Source: Bradyrhizobium sp. B097 (lineage in GTDB: Bacteria > Pseudomonadota > Alphaproteobacteria > Rhizobiales > Xanthobacteraceae). Taken from it: a stretch of 64,000 bases of DNA. Below are positions 27,901-36,716 of this stretch, in pieces (position 1 is the stretch's first letter; each line of letters starts with the position of its first letter). Below the pieces are notes generated by a model that made no database searches, was not told the DNA's origin, and was given only the letters and a program-made list of their open reading frames with translations. A program made the translations under genes and the position numbers. The stretch covers positions 5,638,501 to 5,702,500 of the forward strand of contig NZ_CP152412.1 of NCBI RefSeq assembly GCF_038957035.1. Direction: 5' to 3'.

Positions 27901-30900
27901 CGCATGGTCGAGATGGGCATCCAGCGTGAAGGTATAGGCACCGGTGGTCTCGTTCAGCGTCAGCGTGAACACCGTGGTGCCGCCTGCCGTCGCGGTCAGC
28001 GTCTCGACGCCGCCGGCAATCGTCACCGCATAGGTCAGCGCCACGCCGCCGGACGTCAGGCCCTGCGCCGTCAGGCTGGCCGTGCTGGTCGCAAACGAGT
28101 AGTGCAGCGGGGTATCGGCCCCGGCAAAGAACAGCGTCGACACGCTGCCGCTCGCCGCAGCCGGCGCAGCCGCCACCTCACCCGGCGCCAGCGCGCCAGG
28201 CAGCGAGTCCTCGTCCACCGTGCCGGTCAGCACCGTCGCCGTCGCAACCGGGATGTCGTCGATCACGGTGATCGCCAGCGACGATGCCGCCGAGGCCGCA
28301 ACCGTGTCGCCGTCCGAGTCGGTCGCCTGGATCATCGAACCGAAGTTGATCGCCAGCGTGTTCTCCACCGCGGTGCCGGCCGGCGGCGCAGCGTGGTCGA
28401 GATGAGCATCGAGCGTAAACGTATAGGCACCGGTGGTCTCGTTCAGCGTCAGCGTGAACACCGTGGTGCCGCCCGCCGTCGCGGTCAGCGTCTCGACACC
28501 GGCGACAATCGTTACCGCATAGGTCAGCGCGACGCCGCCCGAGGTCAGGCCCTGCGCCGTCAGGCTGGCCGTGCTGGTCGCAAACGAGTAGTGCAGCGGG
28601 GTATCCGCACCGGCGAAGAACAGCGTGGACACATTGCCGTTCGCCGCAGCCGGCGCAGCCGCCACCTCACCCGGCGCCAGCGCGCCAGGCAGCGAGTCTT
28701 CGTCCACGGTGCCGCTCAGCACCGTCGCCGTCGCAACCGGGATGTCGTCGATCACAGTGATCGCCAGCGAAGATGCCGCCGAGGCCGCAACCGTGTCGCC
28801 GTCGGAGTCGGTCGCCAGGATCATCGAACCGAAGTTGATCGCCAGCGTGTTCTCCACCGCGGTGCCGGCCGGCGGCGCAGCATGGTCGAGATGGGCATCG
28901 AGCGTGAAGGTATAGGCGCCGGTGGTCTCGTTCAGCGTCAGCGTGAACACCGTGGTGCCGCCCGCCGTTGCCGTCAGCGTCTCGACACCGCCGGCAATCG
29001 TTACCGCATAGGTCAGCGCGACGCCGCCCGAGGTCAGGCCCTGCGCCGTCAGGCTGGCCGTGCTGGTCGCAAACGAGTAGTGCAGCGGGGTATCCGCCCC
29101 GGCGAAGAACAGCGTGGACACATTGCCGTTCGCCGCAGCCGGCGCAGCCGCCACCTCACCCGGCGCCAGCGCGCCAGGCAGCGAGTCTTCGTCCACGGTG
29201 CCGCTCAGCACCGTCGCCGTCGCAACCGGGATGTCGTCGATCACAGTGATCGCCAGCGAAGATGCCGCCGAGGCCGCAACCGTGTCGCCGTCGGAGTCGG
29301 TCGCCAGGATCATCGAACCGAAGTTGATCGCCAGCGTGTTCTCCACCGCGGTGCCGGCCGGCGGCGCAGCGTGGTCGAGATGAGCATCGAGCGTAAACGT
29401 ATAGGCACCGGTGGTCTCGTTCAGCGTCAGCGTGAACACCGTGGTGCCGCCCGCCGTCGCGGTCAGCGTCTCGACACCGCCGGCAATCGTTACCGCATAG
29501 GTCAGCGCGACGCCGCCCGAGGTCAGGCCCTGCGCCGTCAGGCTGGCCGTGCTGGTCGCAAACGAGTAGTGCAGCGGGGTATCCGCCCCGGCGAAGAACA
29601 GCGTGGACACATTGCCGTTCGCCGCAGCCGGCGCAGCCGCCACCTCACCCGGCGCCAGCGCGCCAGGCAGCGAGTCTTCGTCCACGGTGCCGCTCAGCAC
29701 CGTCGCCGTCGCAACCGGGATGTCGTCGATCACAGTGATCGCCAGCGAAGATGCCGCCGAGGCCGCAACCGTGTCGCCGTCGGAGTCGGTCGCCAGGATC
29801 ATCGAACCGAAGTTGATCGCCAGCGTGTTCTCCACCGCGGTGCCGGCCGGCGGCGCAGCATGGTCGAGATGAGCATCGAGCGTGAAGGTATAGGCGCCGG
29901 TGGTCTCGTTCAGCGTCAGCGTGAACACCGTGGTGCCGCCCGCCGTCGCGGTCAGCGTCTCGACACCGCCGGCAATGGTTACCGCATAGGTCAGCGCCAC
30001 GCCGCCGGAGCTCAGGCCCTGCGCCGTCAGGCTCGAAGTATCCGAGGAGAACGAGTAGTGCAGCGGGGTATCCGCCCCGGCGAAGAACAGCGTGGACACG
30101 TTGCCGTTCGCCGCAGCCGGCGCGGCAGCAACTTCACCCGGCGCCAGCGCGCCGGGCAGCGAGTCTTCATCGACCGTGCCGCTCAGCACCGTCGCCGTCA
30201 CAACCGGGATGTCGTCGATCACCGTGATCGCCAGCGATGTCGCCGCCGATGCCGTCACGGTGTCGCCGTCGGAGTCCGTCGCCTGGATCACTGCGCCGAA
30301 GTCGATCGCCAGCGTGTTCTCCACCGCGGTGCCGACAGGCGGCGCCGCGTGGTCGAGGTGGGCATCCAGCGTGAAGGTGTACGCGCCGGTGGTCTCGTTC
30401 AGCGTCAGCGTGAACACCGTGGTGCCGCCCGCCGTTGCCGTCAGCGTCTCGACGCCGGCGACAATGGTCACCGCATAGGTCAGCGCCACGCCGCCCGAGG
30501 TCAGGCCCTGCGCCGTCAGGCTCGAAGTATCCGAGGAGAAGGAGTAGTGCAGCGGGGTGTCCGCACCGGCAAAGAACAGCGCCGACACGTTGCCGTTCGC
30601 CGAAGCCGGCGCGGCAGCAACTTCACCCGGCGCCAGCGCGCCGGGCAGCGAGTCTTCATCGACCGTGCCGCTCAGCACCGTCGCCGTCGCAACCGGGATG
30701 TCGTCGATGACCGTGATCGCCAGCGAAGATGCCGCCGAGGCAGCAACCGTGTCGCCATCGGAGTCCGTCGCCTGGATCACCGCACCGAAGTCGATCGCCA
30801 GCGTGTTCTCCACCGCGGTGCCGACCGGCGGCGCCGCGTGGTCGAGGTGGGCATCCAGCGTGAAGGTGTACGCGCCGGTGGTCTCGTTCAGCGTCAGCGT

Positions 30901-33900
30901 GAACACCGTGGTGCCGCCCGCCGTTGCCGTCAGCGTCTCGACGCCGGCGACAATGGTCACCGCATAGGTCAGCGCCACGCCGCCCGAGGTCAGGCCCTGC
31001 GCCGTCAGGCTCGAAGTATCCGAGGAGAAGGAGTAGTGCAGCGGGGTGTCCGCACCGGCAAAGAACAGCGCCGACACGTTGCCGTTCGCCGAAGCCGGCG
31101 CGGCAGCAACTTCACCCGGCGCCAGCGCGCCGGGCAGCGAGTCTTCATCGACCGTGCCGCTCAGCACCGTCGCCGTCGCAACCGGGATGTCGTCGATCAC
31201 CGTGATCGCCAGCGACGTCGCCGCCGAGGCGGTCACCGTGTCGCCGTCGGAGTCCGTCGCCTGGATCACTGCGCCGAAGTCGATCGCCAGCGTGTTCTCC
31301 ACCGCGGTGCCGGCCGGCGGCGCCGCGTGGTCGAGATGGGCATCGAGCGTGAAGGTATAGGCGCCGGTGGTCTCGTTCAGCGTCAGCGTGAACACCGTGG
31401 TGCCGCCCGCCGTTGCCGTCAGCGTCTCGACGCCGGCGACAATGGTCACCGCATAGGTCAGCGCCACGCCGCCCGAGCTCAGGCCCTGCGCCGTCAAGCT
31501 CGAAGTATCCGAGGAGAACGAGTAGTGCAGCGGGGTATCCGCACCGGCGAAGAACAGCGCCGACACGTTGCCGTTCGCCGCAGCCGGCGCGGCTGCAACC
31601 TCACCCGGCGCAAGCGCGCCAGGCAACGAGTCTTCGTCGACCGTGCCGCTCAGCACCGTCGCCGTCGCAACCGGGATGTCGTCGATCACCGTGATCGCCA
31701 GCGAAGATGCCGCCGAGGCAGCAACCGTGTCGCCATCGGAGTCCGTCGCCTGGATCACCGCACCGAAGTCGATCGCCAGCGTGTTCTCCACCGCGGTGCC
31801 GGCCGGCGGCGCCGCATGGTCGAGGTGGGCATCCAGCGTGAAGGTGTACGCGCCGGTGGTCTCGTTCAGCGTCAGCGTGAACACCGTGGTGCCGCCCGCC
31901 GTTGCCGTCAGCGTCTCGACGCCGGCGACAATGGTCACCGCATAGGTCAGCGCGACGCCGCCGGAGCTCAGGCCCTGCGCCGTCAGGCTCGAAGTATCCG
32001 AGGAGAAGGAGTAGTGCAGCGGGGTGTCCGCGCCGGCGAAGAACAGTGCCGACACGTTGCCGTTCGCCGAAGCCGGCGCAGCCGCAACCTCACCCGGCGC
32101 AAGCGCGCCAGGCAACGAGTCTTCGTCGACCGTGCCGCTCAGCACCGTCGCCGTCGCAACCGGGATGTCGTCGATCACGGTGATCGCCAGCGACGTCGCC
32201 GCCGAGGCCGCAACCGTGTCGCCGTCCGAGTCGGTCGCCAGGATCATCGAACCGAAGTCGATCGCCAGCGTGTTCTCCACCGCCGTGCCGGCCGGCGGCG
32301 CCGCATGGTCAAGATGGGCATCCAGCGTAAACGTATAGGCACCGGTGGTCTCGTTCAGCGTCAGCGTGAACACCGTGGTGCCGCCCGCCGTCGCCGTCAG
32401 CGTCTCGACGCCGGCGACAATGGTCACCGCATAGGTCAGCGCCACGCCGCCGGAGCTCAGGCCCTGCGCCGTCAGGCTCGAAGTATCCGAGGAGAAGGAG
32501 TAGTGCAGCGGGGTGTCCGCGCCGGCAAAGAACAGCGCCGACACGTTGCCGTTCGCCGAAGCCGGCGCGGCAGCAACCTCACCCGGCGCCAGTGCGCCAG
32601 GCAACGAGTCTTCGTCGACCGTGCCGCTCAGCACCGTCGCCGTCGCAACCGGGATGTCGTCGATGACCGTGATCGCCAGCGAAGATGCCGCCGAGGCAGC
32701 AACCGTGTCGCCATCGGAGTCCGTCGCCTGGATCACCGCACCGAAGTCGATCGCCAGCGTGTTCTCCACCGCGGTGCCGACCGGCGGCGCCGCGTGGTCG
32801 AGGTGGGCATCCAGCGTGAAGGTGTACGCGCCGGTGGTCTCGTTCAGCGTCAGCGTGAACACCGTGGTGCCGCCCGCCGTTGCCGTCAGCGTCTCGACGC
32901 CGGCGACAATGGTCACCGCATAGGTCAGCGCCACGCCGCCGGAGCTCAGGCCCTGCGCCGTCAGGCTCGAAGTATCCGAGGAGAAGGAGTAGTGCAGCGG
33001 GGTGTCCGCGCCGGCAAAGAACAGCGCCGACACGTTGCCGTTCGCCGAAGCCGGCGCGGCAGCAACCTCACCCGGCGCCAGTGCGCCAGGCAGCGAGTCC
33101 TCGTCCACCGTGCCGCTCAGTGCCTTCCCTATCGCGACCGGGATGTCGTCGATCACAGTGATCGCCAGCGAAGATGCCGCCGAGGCCGCAACCGTGTCGC
33201 CGTCGGAGTCCGTCGCCAGGATCATCGAGCCGAAGTTGATCGCCAGCGTGTTCTCCACCGCGGTGCCGGCAGGCGGCGCCGCATGGTCGAGGTGGGCATC
33301 CAGCGTGAAGGTATAGGCACCCGTGGTCTCGTTCAGCGTCAGCGTGAACACCGTGGTGCCGCCCGCCGTCGCCGTCAGCGTCTCGACGCCACCGGCGATC
33401 GTCACCGCATAGGTCAGCGCAACGCCGCCCGAGCTCAGGCCCTGGGCCGTCAGGCTGGCCGTGCTGGTCGCAAACGAGTAGTGCAGCGGGGTGTCCGCCC
33501 CGGCAAAGAACAGTGCCGACACGTTGCCGATCGCCGAAGCCGGCGCGGCCGCAACCTCACCCGGCGCCAGCGCGCCAGGCAGCGAGTCTTCGTCGACCGT
33601 GCCGCTCAGCACCGTCGCCGTCGCAACCGGGATGTCGTCGATCACCGTGATCGCCAGCGATCCGGTCGCCACGACGCTATCGCCATCGGCATCCGTCGCC
33701 CTGATCACCGAGCCAAGCCCGATCAGAAGATTGTTCTCGCCACTTGCGGCGGGATGGTCGAGATGCACATCGAGCGTGAAGGTGTAGGCACCGGTGGTCT
33801 CGTTCAGCGTCAGCGTGAACACCGTGGTGGCGCCCGCCGTCGCCGTCAGCGTCTCCGTGCCACTGCCGACGCCGCTCACCGCATAGCTCAGCGCAACACC

Positions 33901-35160
33901 GCCGGACGACAGATTCTCCGCCGTGAGACTGGCAAGGCTCGCGGTGAAGGAGAAGCTCAGCGGCGCATCTGCACCCGATACGAACAGCGCCGACACGTTG
34001 CCGCTCGCCGTCGCCGGTGCACCGGCGACCTCACCCGGCGCAAGCGCGCCGGGAAGGGAATCTTCGTCGACCGTCCCGACCAGACTCGCATTGATCGCGA
34101 GCGGACCATCATCAAGAATCGTCAGATGCGAACCGACATCGGTGGACGCGGTTGCGGACTGGCCGAAATTGTCTGTCACCGTCGCGGTCAGCGTGACCAG
34201 GCCGGACGCCAGCGAAATGCCTTCATTGAAGTCGCCGGGTGTTCCCTCATGAACCGCGCGCAGATCCGTCAGCGTCACGTGACCCGTGGCATCAACCGCG
34301 ACTGTGAAGACGAGATCGCCACCGACGGCCGTGCGTCCTTCGACAACGCCGGCCGCGTTGACCGTCAGCAGCACGTGCTGCCCGGTCCCGGAATCGATCA
34401 GACCGGAATCGGCATGCGGTGAACTGATGGACAGCGCATAGGTCAGCGATTGCTCGCCGCCCGGCACAATGACGTTAAACGACACCTGCACAGACGCAAC
34501 CGTTACCCCTGCCGGACCCTGTCCCGAGCCGGCCACGCCGTGGTTGGTCGCAGCAGTCAGGAAGCTCTCGTCGACGATCAGCTGCGGTACGAGACCGCCG
34601 GAAATGGTGGGTGCGGGCGGCGTTGCCTGCGGAAGAACGGTGCCAGTCGGCCCCGTGTCGATGATATTCGGCAGTTCTTCCGGCGGGGCCAAGACGTTGG
34701 TGGGCACCGGATCCAGCGGATCAACCGCGAACGGATTGAAGTTCGCACCGCTCGCCTGCGCGTTGCCGTTCGAGTTGCCGCCATTGTCGGCTGCCGGCAA
34801 CACGGAGGAGTCCGTGCTGATCGGAAACAGGCTTGCAAACTCTTGCACCGAGACGTCGCGGCCAGGCGCCATCTCGATGGTGACGTTGTTCTGCCCATCC
34901 GCGCGGGAGTCGAAGAACGGCTCAACCGTGACGGTCGACTGGTTGTCGAACAGGATGATCAGCTTTTCGCCGATATGAACCAGCGTGATCTTTTCATTCG
35001 CGATCGACGAGAAGTCGACCTTCGCTTTCTGGTCGTATCCAAGATTGACGACCACTGCCTGATCGGTCAGTGGCTTCGTCAGCTTGTAAATTCGTACGGG
35101 AGCCGAATTGGTGGAATTGCCGGTGCCGGTAGCCTGAGCAACCTGAAACGAACCCTGCAT
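24949..35160 (-). CDS. giant type I secreted RTX-like adhesin (LapA-type) with 15 DUF5801-like repeats
   Basis: This is a surface adhesin of about 3403 residues. The N-terminal 110 residues form a compact beta-rich domain (VRIYKLTKPLTDQAVVVNL, ITLVHIGEKLIILFDN) like the retention module of LapA-type proteins. A PAAD motif and a Pro-rich linker follow. From about residue 360 to 2800 there are fifteen repeats of about 163 residues, each with VDEDSLPGALAPGEV, ATDSDGDTV and ITVIDDIPVA, resembling DUF5801/T1SS-143 domains. The C-terminal 600 residues contain a unique domain and a few RTX nonapeptides (NGGAGNDILIA, NGNGGDDTYVL) before the export signal. The ATG at 35160 has a GGAG ribosome site. 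It converges with the LapG-like gene. Confidence 0.93.
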   Translation of the reverse strand: MQGSFQVAQATGTGNSTNSAPVRIYKLTKPLTDQAVVVNLGYDQKAKVDFSSIANEKITLVHIGEKLIILFDNQSTVTVEPFFDSRADGQNNVTIEMAPGRDVSVQEFASLFPISTDSSVLPAADNGGNSNGNAQASGANFNPFAVDPLDPVPTNVLAPPEELPNIIDTGPTGTVLPQATPPAPTISGGLVPQLIVDESFLTAATNHGVAGSGQGPAGVTVASVQVSFNVIVPGGEQSLTYALSISSPHADSGLIDSGTGQHVLLTVNAAGVVEGRTAVGGDLVFTVAVDATGHVTLTDLRAVHEGTPGDFNEGISLASGLVTLTATVTDNFGQSATASTDVGSHLTILDDGPLAINASLVGTVDEDSLPGALAPGEVAGAPATASGNVSALFVSGADAPLSFSFTASLASLTAENLSSGGVALSYAVSGVGSGTETLTATAGATTVFTLTLNETTGAYTFTLDVHLDHPAASGENNLLIGLGSVIRATDADGDSVVATGSLAITVIDDIPVATATVLSGTVDEDSLPGALAPGEVAAAPASAIGNVSALFFAGADTPLHYSFATSTASLTAQGLSSGGVALTYAVTIAGGVETLTATAGGTTVFTLTLNETTGAYTFTLDAHLDHAAPPAGTAVENTLAINFGSMILATDSDGDTVAASAASSLAITVIDDIPVAIGKALSGTVDEDSLPGALAPGEVAAAPASANGNVSALFFAGADTPLHYSFSSDTSSLTAQGLSSGGVALTYAVTIVAGVETLTATAGGTTVFTLTLNETTGAYTFTLDAHLDHAAPPVGTAVENTLAIDFGAVIQATDSDGDTVAASAASSLAITVIDDIPVATATVLSGTVDEDSLPGALAPGEVAAAPASANGNVSALFFAGADTPLHYSFSSDTSSLTAQGLSSGGVALTYAVTIVAGVETLTATAGGTTVFTLTLNETTGAYTFTLDAHLDHAAPPAGTAVENTLAIDFGSMILATDSDGDTVAASAATSLAITVIDDIPVATATVLSGTVDEDSLPGALAPGEVAAAPASANGNVSALFFAGADTPLHYSFSSDTSSLTAQGLSSGGVALTYAVTIVAGVETLTATAGGTTVFTLTLNETTGAYTFTLDAHLDHAAPPAGTAVENTLAIDFGAVIQATDSDGDTVAASAASSLAITVIDDIPVATATVLSGTVDEDSLPGALAPGEVAAAPAAANGNVSALFFAGADTPLHYSFSSDTSSLTAQGLSSGGVALTYAVTIVAGVETLTATAGGTTVFTLTLNETTGAYTFTLDAHLDHAAPPAGTAVENTLAIDFGAVIQATDSDGDTVTASAATSLAITVIDDIPVATATVLSGTVDEDSLPGALAPGEVAAAPASANGNVSALFFAGADTPLHYSFSSDTSSLTAQGLTSGGVALTYAVTIVAGVETLTATAGGTTVFTLTLNETTGAYTFTLDAHLDHAAPPVGTAVENTLAIDFGAVIQATDSDGDTVAASAASSLAITVIDDIPVATATVLSGTVDEDSLPGALAPGEVAAAPASANGNVSALFFAGADTPLHYSFSSDTSSLTAQGLTSGGVALTYAVTIVAGVETLTATAGGTTVFTLTLNETTGAYTFTLDAHLDHAAPPVGTAVENTLAIDFGAVIQATDSDGDTVTASAATSLAITVIDDIPVVTATVLSGTVDEDSLPGALAPGEVAAAPAAANGNVSTLFFAGADTPLHYSFSSDTSSLTAQGLSSGGVALTYAVTIAGGVETLTATAGGTTVFTLTLNETTGAYTFTLDAHLDHAAPPAGTAVENTLAINFGSMILATDSDGDTVAASAASSLAITVIDDIPVATATVLSGTVDEDSLPGALAPGEVAAAPAAANGNVSTLFFAGADTPLHYSFATSTASLTAQGLTSGGVALTYAVTIAGGVETLTATAGGTTVFTLTLNETTGAYTFTLDAHLDHAAPPAGTAVENTLAINFGSMILATDSDGDTVAASAASSLAITVIDDIPVATATVLSGTVDEDSLPGALAPGEVAAAPAAANGNVSTLFFAGADTPLHYSFATSTASLTAQGLTSGGVALTYAVTIAGGVETLTATAGGTTVFTLTLNETTGAYTFTLDAHLDHAAPPAGTAVENTLAINFGSMILATDSDGDTVAASAASSLAITVIDDIPVATATVLSGTVDEDSLPGALAPGEVAAAPAAANGNVSTLFFAGADTPLHYSFATSTASLTAQGLTSGGVALTYAVTIVAGVETLTATAGGTTVFTLTLNETTGAYTFTLDAHLDHAAPPAGTAVENTLAINFGSMIQATDSDGDTVAASAASSLAITVIDDIPVATATVLTGTVDEDSLPGALAPGEVAAAPAAASGSVSTLFFAGADTPLHYSFATSTASLTAQGLTSGGVALTYAVTIAGGVETLTATAGGTTVFTLTLNETTGAYTFTLDAHLDHAAPPVGTAVENTLAIDFGSMIQATDSDGDTVAASAASSLAITVIDDIPVATATVLTGTVDEDSLPGALAPGEVAAAPAAASGSVSTLFFAGADTPLHYSFATSTASLTAQGLTSGGVALTYAVTIAGGVETLTATAGGTTVFTLTLNETTGAYTFTLDAHLDHAAPPAGTAVENMLAINFGSMIRATDSDGDTVAASAATSLAITVIDDIPVATATVLSGTVDEDSLPGALAPGEVAAAPAAASGSVSALFFAGADAPVHYSFAASTASLTAQGLTSGGVALTYAVTIVAGVETLTATAGGTTVFTLTLNETTGAYTFTLDAHLDHAAPPVGTAVENTLAINFGSMIQATDTDGDTVTASAATSLAITVIDDVPLINGIQNAIMPSVNNTDAHGTWQPWFGADGLNATTAIGITMGTAPAGETYTVTDTGTHNAAGDEVFAVKVTSATTSYTFYEYVHYDSSSHTSEMFAYSNQADAQAALGNNEFFTLSMAANGTYDFHLVSNALQTFAPFNFTTLPPGNSDYATITNGVFTPHGGNDSLAGNSILIDGYTSAIGGGNPDVGNKVYINNGGGGGLGVNNGNLDTGETVFFQFNNIAGDSARVGDQSSVTIGIGKSNGSLEAFLITIRDDSGAVIASELVQQTDGTSIVVDAAHWGTANGAVDSIGNFAAFGRIDVENVGGSIQFYNGSFHDFTSADNKLLVTSISGAEQIGSTTLTFAPTITDGDGDTAHSATDLSVSLVGTANGAGGYNLTGTAAAEVLVASSHADVLVGGAGGGDTVDYSNSTAGVTVNLTTSTASGGYAAGDSISGFENVFGSSFADTLTAASTGSILDGGANSTGGTDVLNGGAGNDILIASRAGVDILNGNGGDDTYVLQGKVGAAAVTMDFGVAGTDSIVVDVASQNLTISNAALINAATQFNSGAGAPTNGGVAWQESSSGDKFYYDTTNHNLWYSAAGNGADQVQLAHMSTGIPAATVAGAIHVA
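26770..34085 (-). repeat. tandem 489-base repeats coding for adhesin modules
   Basis: Fifteen copies, each starting near a conserved GTGGACGAAGACTC-like core on the coding strand, occur at a constant 489-base spacing (cores near 27230, 27719, 28207, 28697, 29186, 29675 and so on to 34058). The most upstream copy (repeat 1) and its ends are divergent. Neighbouring copies such as those at 28697-29675 are almost identical, which points to recent duplication or gene conversion. The boundaries are approximate. Confidence 0.9.
34786..34797 (-). other. candidate LapG cleavage motif in the adhesin N-terminus
   Basis: These codons encode Pro-Ala-Ala-Asp at residues 122-125, right after the N-terminal domain and before the linker. 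LapG enzymes cut between two alanines in (T/P/A)AAG-type sites about 100-130 residues from the N-terminus. The motif matches in position and in the PAA core but has Asp in place of Gly. Cleavage is inferred. Confidence 0.4.
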
Positions 35161-35213
35161 TATCAACTCCGCAAAATGCGATTAGAGGAAAAGTTGTAGA
35201 AAAATTTAGCTTT

Positions 35214-35242
35214 AGGCTATTGTTAACCCTCCCTCCGGTCAA
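35214..35242 (-). promoter_or_regulatory. possible adhesin promoter
   Basis: On the minus strand TTGACC is followed after 17 bases by TAGCCT, about 55 bases upstream of the adhesin start. The -35 matches well and the -10 poorly. The surrounding 200 bases are AT-rich and lie between divergent genes, so a promoter is expected here, but this exact pair is only a candidate. Confidence 0.3.
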
Positions 35243-35395
35243 GAAATGTATTTGGTTAATCAATGCTTTCCCTGCGAGTGTGGTAAAGATCGAACAGGTC
35301 AAAGCTGAAAGAACAACGGCTTAGCCCGTTTGACTTGGTCGAAAGGCAGTATTTGCCCGGCCCGGTTCGTTCTCGCCGGCTATTTGGAGCGCTCG

Positions 35396-35839
35396 ATGCG
35401 GGTGATTCTTCTTCTGGCTTGTGCCGCCGTCTTGATTTGGGACTCCTTCGGCGCAGTGGCCGCGCAAGCCCCGCAACCACCCGTCCCGCGCGAGACCACT
35501 GTCGAGCGCCAGGTTCAGGCCCTGGCCAACCGGGACACCCAGATCGGCCTCTACCTCAACGTGCTGCCTGACTGCACGTCGGGACCGCTGCCAACCATCC
35601 GGCTGGTCAGCCCACCCACCGCCGGGAAGGTCGTGGTGAAGTCAGCGAAGGCCAAGGCCACCAATTACAAGGCCTGCCTGGCACTCGAGGTGCCCGCCTA
35701 TGTCGCCTTCTACAAGGCGCCGCCCGAATTCCTCGGCGACGACGCCTTGACCCTCGAGGTCAAGTATCAGGGCGGCCGCACCGAGATTCAGAAGATCACC
35801 GTCAAGGTGAGCGGGCCGGGTAACCAACAAAAGATCTGA
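35396..35839 (+). CDS. small secreted protein of unknown function, Ig-like
   Basis: This 147-residue protein has a signal peptide (MRVILLLACAAVLIWDSFGAVAA) and a beta-rich mature part. It shows DCTSGPLPTIRLVSPPTAG, then YKACLALEVPAYVAFYKAP, and ends in a strand-like VKYQGGRTEIQKITVKVSG. The pattern resembles a single immunoglobulin-like or cadherin-like domain with one likely disulfide. The ATG at 35396 follows a GGAGCG ribosome site. It is divergent from the adhesin gene across a short shared promoter region, but no functional link is shown. Confidence 0.6.
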   Translation: MRVILLLACAAVLIWDSFGAVAAQAPQPPVPRETTVERQVQALANRDTQIGLYLNVLPDCTSGPLPTIRLVSPPTAGKVVVKSAKAKATNYKACLALEVPAYVAFYKAPPEFLGDDALTLEVKYQGGRTEIQKITVKVSGPGNQQKI

Positions 35840-35866
35840 CGGCCGGCTGCAGGCCCGAGCAGCGGC

Positions 35867-36424
35867 CTAGAGCGGCTCGCCGTCGGCCGTTTCCTGCTCG
35901 ACATCGTGCGAGACCTCGCTCGGTCCAGTGGCCGGCTGGCCAAGCTGTACCCTATCCTCGTGACAATCGCTGATCCGGCGGGCGACCACCCGGTCCATCC
36001 GCGGCGCCTGGCCGTGGACTTCGTTGACCTCGGTATAGGCCTCGTCGCTCAGTACCGTGATGACGGTGCTGACCGGCCCCATGTAGTCGCACCGGTTGGA
36101 GAAGACGTACCTGTTGCTGATCTTCTCCGGCCTTGAGGAATGGCAATTTCCGATCGACGGCGATGAAAACGTCGCCTTCATCGCCTGGGTCGGGTCGACG
36201 CAGCGCGTCATTTCGCGCTCGAGCAGCTTTTGCCGGACGTTCGAGGGCGAGACCAATTCCAGCGTCCGCGTGAATCGCCACATCCCTTTCCGGAAGGTCG
36301 GCCCGCTGAAGCTCTCCTCGCCCGCCGCGCCGTGGGAAGCGAGCAAGGACACCGCAAGGGCGGCCACGACGCCAAGCGTGCATGCGAAGACCTTCGACTG
36401 CCCGAAGCCCTCACGCGAAGTCAT
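35867..36424 (-). CDS. DUF3617-like secreted protein, copy 1
   Basis: This 185-residue protein has an N-terminal hydrophobic signal (FACTLGVVAALAVSLLA). Its mature domain contains SFSGPTFRKGMWRFTRTLE, MTRCVDPTQAMKATF and NRCDYMGPVSTVITVLSDE. These resemble DUF3617 periplasmic proteins of unknown function with conserved cysteines. The ATG at 36424 has an AAGGA ribosome site eight bases away; an upstream ATG at 36457 lacks one. It is a clear paralogue of the next minus-strand gene and converges with the small secreted protein gene 27 bases away. The C-terminal 35 residues are polar and unique. Confidence 0.65.
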   Translation of the reverse strand: MTSREGFGQSKVFACTLGVVAALAVSLLASHGAAGEESFSGPTFRKGMWRFTRTLELVSPSNVRQKLLEREMTRCVDPTQAMKATFSSPSIGNCHSSRPEKISNRYVFSNRCDYMGPVSTVITVLSDEAYTEVNEVHGQAPRMDRVVARRISDCHEDRVQLGQPATGPSEVSHDVEQETADGEPL

Positions 36425-36511
36425 TCGTTGAATCCTTATCGGCTGCACGATGCGCATCGCGTGACTTCACTTGAAGCACGCCCCACCTCACTTCATTCCA
36501 GAACACTTCAC

Positions 36512-36527
36512 GTTAAGGTCGAGTAAA
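36512..36527 (-). promoter_or_regulatory. CtrA-like site upstream of the DUF3617-like gene
   Basis: Read on the minus strand the sequence is TTTA-N7-TTAAC, one base from the CtrA consensus. It lies about 90 bases upstream of the start at 36424. It is weaker than the site at 18037 and is listed because of its position. Confidence 0.3.
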
Positions 36528-36716
36528 TACTCGCCCTTTTGGCTGGAGTTCTCCGCAATCAAGACTCGACCCGGCGCGAAGCACGATCAAGGCCGGCTGC
36601 GGAAAACCCTCTCCGGAAAAATACGGTCCGCCCCCCCCGGAGCCCGTCGCGAAGCGGGCCCATGCGTCAGCCTCCGAGGAGCCTGACGCTGGCAAGCTGC
36701 CTTGGTTGATCAAGGG

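Noticed and set aside
26926..34422. A 2498-codon open frame on the plus strand opposite the adhesin repeats
   Set aside because: It runs antisense across the tandem repeats. The lack of stops follows from one 489-base unit without stops in that frame being copied fifteen times. The product is arginine-rich and low-complexity, with no ribosome site or domain.
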